From: JBHEMK01 sp046262635
GTDB taxonomy: Bacteria; Actinomycetota; Thermoleophilia; Gaiellales; Gaiellaceae
Length of the DNA: 25,444 nt
Assembly: GCA_046262635.1 (NCBI GenBank)
Contig: JBHEMK010000174.1
Location: 1-25,444, forward strand
Direction: 5' to 3'
In this document: positions 23,036 through 25,444 of the stretch, one piece after another
Layout of the letters: every line of letters begins with the position of its first letter
Position numbering within the stretch: the first letter of the stretch is position 1
Notes under the pieces: generated by a model
Seen by the model: only the letters and a program-made list of their open reading frames with translations
Databases searched by the model: none
What the model was told of the DNA's origin: nothing
Program-made: the position numbers and the translations under genes

Positions 23036-23973
23036 CACACTCTCACCGCCTCGCCTTCGGCATACAACTCCTCCAGCGCGAGCCAGCTCCACTCGTGGGG
23101 CGTCAGCTCGATGTCGACTGCGGCGGCGCTGTCGCGCAGCTCCCCCACGGTACGCGGCCCGATCACCGCATAGCTCGGAAACGGCTGATGCAAGACCCAG
23201 GCGAGCGCGATGTGATTCGCGCTGCACCCCTTGGTGCGTGCGAGCTCGGTCGCGCGCCGGAATCGCTCGCGGTTGTCGTCGCTTTCGTACACGCGCGTAA
23301 GGTCCGGGTTGGCCACGTTCGTGAAATAGCCACCGGCCTGCGACGACCACGCGAATACCGGCAGCTGCTCACTTTCGTACCAGGCGCGAGAAGCCGGGTC
23401 TGATGCGGAGACGCAGTCTGGCCACGGCGGCTCGTTTTGCTGGGCAAGGCTGAGCGCGGGGCTGCTGCACGAGAAGCTGGTCAATCCATGCGCGGCCGCA
23501 TATGCGTTCGCCTCCTCGAGCCGCTCGGTCGTCCAGTTCGACGCCCCGAAGCTGCGGATCCGCGCGGCCTCGCGGTGCTCGTTCAGACATTCGAGGAGTG
23601 GACCGACAGGCTGTGTCGGGTCGTCGCGGTGCAGCAGGTAGAGGTCGATCGTCGCGAGCCCGAGGACAGCGCGGCTCTCGTTCAGGTCGGCCGCGACGTC
23701 CCTCGGTGTGACGCGCCTGCGCTGCTCGTCGTGATGCCCACCTTTCGTCAACACCGTCACCTGGTCGTGCACGCCGCGCGCATCGAGCCAGCGCGCAATG
23801 ACCGACTCGGCGTTGCCGTATTCGCGGCCGGTGTCGACGAGCGTTCCGCCGACCTCGAGCCATGCGTCGAGCAGGTCGAGCGACTCATCATCGCCGGCAT
23901 TCCGGTAGACGCTCGTGCCCAGCGCGAGCAGCGACAGGTCGCGGCCGAGCGGCTCGAAGCGTCGATGTCTCAT
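23035..23973 (-). CDS. Aldo/keto reductase
   Basis: This is a cytoplasmic NAD(P)-dependent oxidoreductase with the TIM-barrel AKR fold, 312 residues. The catalytic tetrad is visible: Asp47 and Tyr52 in LVDTGREYGNAE, Lys77 in VLTKGGHHDE and His115 in LYLLHRDDP. Later family runs are SFGASNWTTERLEEA and YAVIGPRTVGELRDSAAA. Substrates in this family range from aldoses to small carbonyls, so the reaction is not fixed. ATG 23973 is used. An in-frame ATG at 24006 would place the inverted repeat 23989-24008 and the proposed -10 box inside the gene, so the shorter form is preferred. It is followed without a gap by the FCD regulator gene. Confidence 0.9.
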   Translation of the reverse strand: MRHRRFEPLGRDLSLLALGTSVYRNAGDDESLDLLDAWLEVGGTLVDTGREYGNAESVIARWLDARGVHDQVTVLTKGGHHDEQRRRVTPRDVAADLNESRAVLGLATIDLYLLHRDDPTQPVGPLLECLNEHREAARIRSFGASNWTTERLEEANAYAAAHGLTSFSCSSPALSLAQQNEPPWPDCVSASDPASRAWYESEQLPVFAWSSQAGGYFTNVANPDLTRVYESDDNRERFRRATELARTKGCSANHIALAWVLHQPFPSYAVIGPRTVGELRDSAAAVDIELTPHEWSWLALEELYAEGEAVRV

Positions 23974-23988
23974 CGCGAGATTCGCATG

Positions 23989-24008
23989 GTATGGTTCCCT
24001 GACCATAC
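23989..24008. promoter_or_regulatory. Perfect inverted repeat, candidate GntR operator
   Basis: GTATGGT, a 6-base spacer, and ACCATAC form perfect 7-base arms. The centre is 25 bases upstream of ATG 23973 and overlaps the proposed -10 box. The GGT...ACC form and 20-base size resemble FadR-like operators, so autoregulation by the FCD regulator encoded second in this operon is plausible. Confidence 0.5.
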
Positions 24009-24031
24009 GGTGTCCGGCGACGGCACCACAA
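24002..24031 (-). promoter_or_regulatory. Candidate promoter of the aldo/keto reductase-regulator operon
   Basis: On the - strand TTGTGG (24031-24026) and TATGGT (24007-24002) are 18 bases apart. Both boxes are only moderate matches, and the -10 lies within the inverted repeat. The transcript would start close to the ATG, leaving a very short leader. Confidence 0.35.
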
Positions 24032-24142
24032 CTGCCTTGCCCGACGGAGGCCGGCCGATGGCGCAGACGCAAGGCGCTCCGCGCCCGGGGTGCTTCGATT
24101 CGAGGCCGCGCGGCGCGACGTGACGCTCCGAGTCGTGAAGGG

Positions 24143-24156
24143 CGCCAAAATTGGCG
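24143..24156. repeat. Short inverted repeat before the right transposase relic
   Basis: CGCCAA and TTGGCG are separated by AA and lie 41 bases before the transposase start. This could be an operator-like or end structure of the insertion element, but no matching copy was found at the other end. Confidence 0.3.
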
Positions 24157-24196
24157 TCGCCCCCGCGTTGGCGCGCGGGCTGCGAGGATCGGCGGC

Positions 24197-25280
24197 ATGG
24201 CCTTCTCGTTCCTCTACCTCACCGTGCGGGCTCTGCTTGGCGCGCTTGTTCGTAGCCGCCGCGGCCTACACGTGAAAGACATCGAACTGCTGGTGCTGCG
24301 CCACGAGCTCGAGATCCTGCGCCGGCAGGTCGCGCGGCCGACGCTCGGCACACCTGATCGGGCCCTGTTGGCAGCCGCTGCCTGCCACCTACCGCGGTCG
24401 TCGCGGAGCGTGCTCTTGGTAACGCCGCGGACGCTTCTGCGCTGGCATCAAGCGCTCGTTCGCTGGAAGTGGCGGCAGGCGCCCGGCCAGCGTGGACGAC
24501 CGAAGCTGCCGGCTGAGGTGCGGGAGTTTGGCGTTGCGGCTCGCCCGGGAGAATCCGCGCTGGGGCCACCGGCGGATCTGTGGTGAGTTGGCCAAGCTGG
24601 GCTTGCAGGCGTCGCCGACAAGCATCCGCCGGCTGCTGGCTCACGCGCAGCTGGAGCCGGCGCCGCGCCGGTCCGGGCCAAGTTGGCGCGAGTTCCTGCG
24701 AGTGCAGGCGGCGAGCATCGTCGGTTGCGATTTCTTCATTGTCGAGAGCGTGTTCTTGCGCCGCTACTACGTGTTGTTCTTCATCGCGCACGCGAGCCGG
24801 CGCGTCTGGCTTCCCCGCTGCACCGCCAATCCGACCGGCGCCTGGGTGACTCAGCAGGCGCGCAACCTCGGCCTCGACTTCTCAGACGAGGGGGTCCGGG
24901 TCCTGATCCGCGACCGCGACAGTAAGTACAGCGGTTCCTTCGACGAGGTCTTGCGCAGCGAGGGCATCCGGACGGTGAAGACTCCCGTGCGTGCGCCGAA
25001 GGCAAACGCGATCGCGGAGCGCTTCGTCCGGACCGTCCGTGCCGAGTGCCTCGACTTGCTGCTGATCCTCAACCGCCGTCACCTCGAACGCGTGCTTCGC
25101 GTCTACGTCGACCATTACAACCGCGAGAGGCCGCATCGTGCCCTCGAGCTCCGCCCACCCGAAGCCGACGAGCGACGCCAGAGATCATGCCTCTCGATGC
25201 CGGGGGTTGGCGGCAGAGCGGCCTCTTGGCTGCGCAATCAGCCGGATCGGGGCGGGCGAGCTCGAGCGGCTCGTTCCTGA
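24197..25280 (+). pseudogene. Integrase-core (rve, DDE) transposase, frameshifted
   Basis: This is a second insertion-sequence transposase, related to but clearly different from the one at 10869-11783. The N-terminal part, from ATG 24197, reads MAFSFLYLTVRALLGALV, VLRHELEILRRQ and TPRTLLRWHQAL, then breaks at a T run (24527-24529) and ends at 24586. The frame that continues it has LALRLARENPRWGHRRI, the catalytic Asp in VGCDFFIVES, Asp in IRDRDSKY, Glu in NAIAERF, and the terminal HYNRERPHRALELRPPEAD. After about 25180 the sequence loses family character, with possible further frame damage, and a stop occurs at 25280. One extra T is enough to explain the main break. The DDE residues are all retained, so loss is recent or a sequence error. 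Confidence 0.82.
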
Positions 25281-25336
25281 GGCCCTGGTAAAGCTCGCCA
25301 AAACCGCGACCGGGCCGCGCAGCTCCTTCTAGGTGT
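25281..25336. other. Spacer between transposase relic and partial gene
   Basis: No gene or clear signal is seen here. It probably includes the right end of the insertion element, but no terminal repeat could be recognised. Confidence 0.35.
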
Positions 25337-25444
25337 TCAAGCCTGCTTCGAGCGAAGCTGCTTTCGTCGACGTGGCCTGAACTCCGGATGCGCCTGGGCC
25401 AGGTGGCGGTCGACGATCTCGCGTGACCTCGCCAAGGGCACGCC
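25337..25444 (-). CDS. Partial CDS, C-terminal 35 residues of an unidentified protein
   Basis: On the - strand the frame is open from the window edge to a TGA at 25339-25337. It encodes a segment with IVDRHLAQAHPEFRP and ends in a very basic tail, RRRKQLRSKQA. The codon composition and lack of stops fit a real gene end, but it is too short to name. It points toward the transposase relic (convergent). Confidence 0.4.
   Translation of the reverse strand, partial: GVPLARSREIVDRHLAQAHPEFRPRRRKQLRSKQA

Noticed and set aside
23974..24006. Longer aldo/keto reductase starting at ATG 24006
   Set aside because: It would put the perfect inverted repeat and the -10 box inside the gene, and the added residues do not resemble the family N-terminus. 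It is not fully excluded.
10869..25280. Classical composite transposon made of two identical insertion sequences
   Set aside because: The two transposases differ at many residues even in the catalytic core, and no terminal repeats or target duplications were recognised.
1..25444. CRISPR array, tRNA, rRNA, phage or plasmid replication genes
   Set aside because: No regularly spaced repeats, no tRNA-like cloverleaf or rRNA segments, and no phage or replication proteins were seen on reading both strands.

Overview
The window is very GC-rich, with dense genes, frequent GTG starts and 1-4 base stop/start overlaps. That style, the GC bias and the gene content suggest a high-GC actinobacterium, perhaps of the Thermoleophilia type. 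This is an inference: no rRNA or other phylogenetic marker is present. I see no tRNA, rRNA, CRISPR array or phage genes.

Region 1 (1-10057, all + strand) reads as one nucleoside uptake and breakdown operon. A HutC-type GntR regulator is followed by a BMP-family binding protein, a double-NBD ATPase and two permeases, which together form a complete purine/pyrimidine-nucleoside-type ABC importer. Five soluble enzymes follow: an isochorismatase-like amidohydrolase, a PfkB sugar/nucleoside kinase, a uridine-phosphorylase-family nucleoside phosphorylase, a SIS-domain sugar isomerase and an aldehyde dehydrogenase. Most junctions overlap. A plausible flow is nucleoside import, phosphorolysis to base plus pentose-1-phosphate, kinase and isomerase steps on the sugar, and oxidation of an aldehyde product. 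The base may be handled by the amidohydrolase. No aldolase or phosphatase is in the window, so the route is incomplete here. This is the most interesting functional set.

Region 2 (about 10058-11943) is a gene graveyard. It holds a hairpin after the operon, a frameshifted C-terminal relic resembling DUF3800 proteins, a short N-terminal relic resembling large ATP-binding (NACHT-like) proteins, and a decayed integrase-core transposase on the - strand.

Region 3 (11944-24006) is a peptide or small-molecule use block. It contains an M28 metallopeptidase (+), a Gfo/Idh/MocA oxidoreductase broken by at least three single-base frameshifts (-), and a creatinase/prolidase-fold (M24-like) protein whose usual metal ligands look lost (+). 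A - strand set follows, in transcription order: aldo/keto reductase, FCD-type GntR regulator, peptide-type binding protein, permeases B and C, and a fused D-F ATPase. Two inverted repeats, one over the aldo/keto reductase promoter and one upstream of the binding-protein promoter, are candidate operators for the FCD regulator.

Region 4 (about 24140-25444) carries a second, related but clearly divergent transposase relic (+), frameshifted at nearly the homologous position as the first. The last 108 bases hold the C-terminal end of an unidentified - strand gene that runs off the window.
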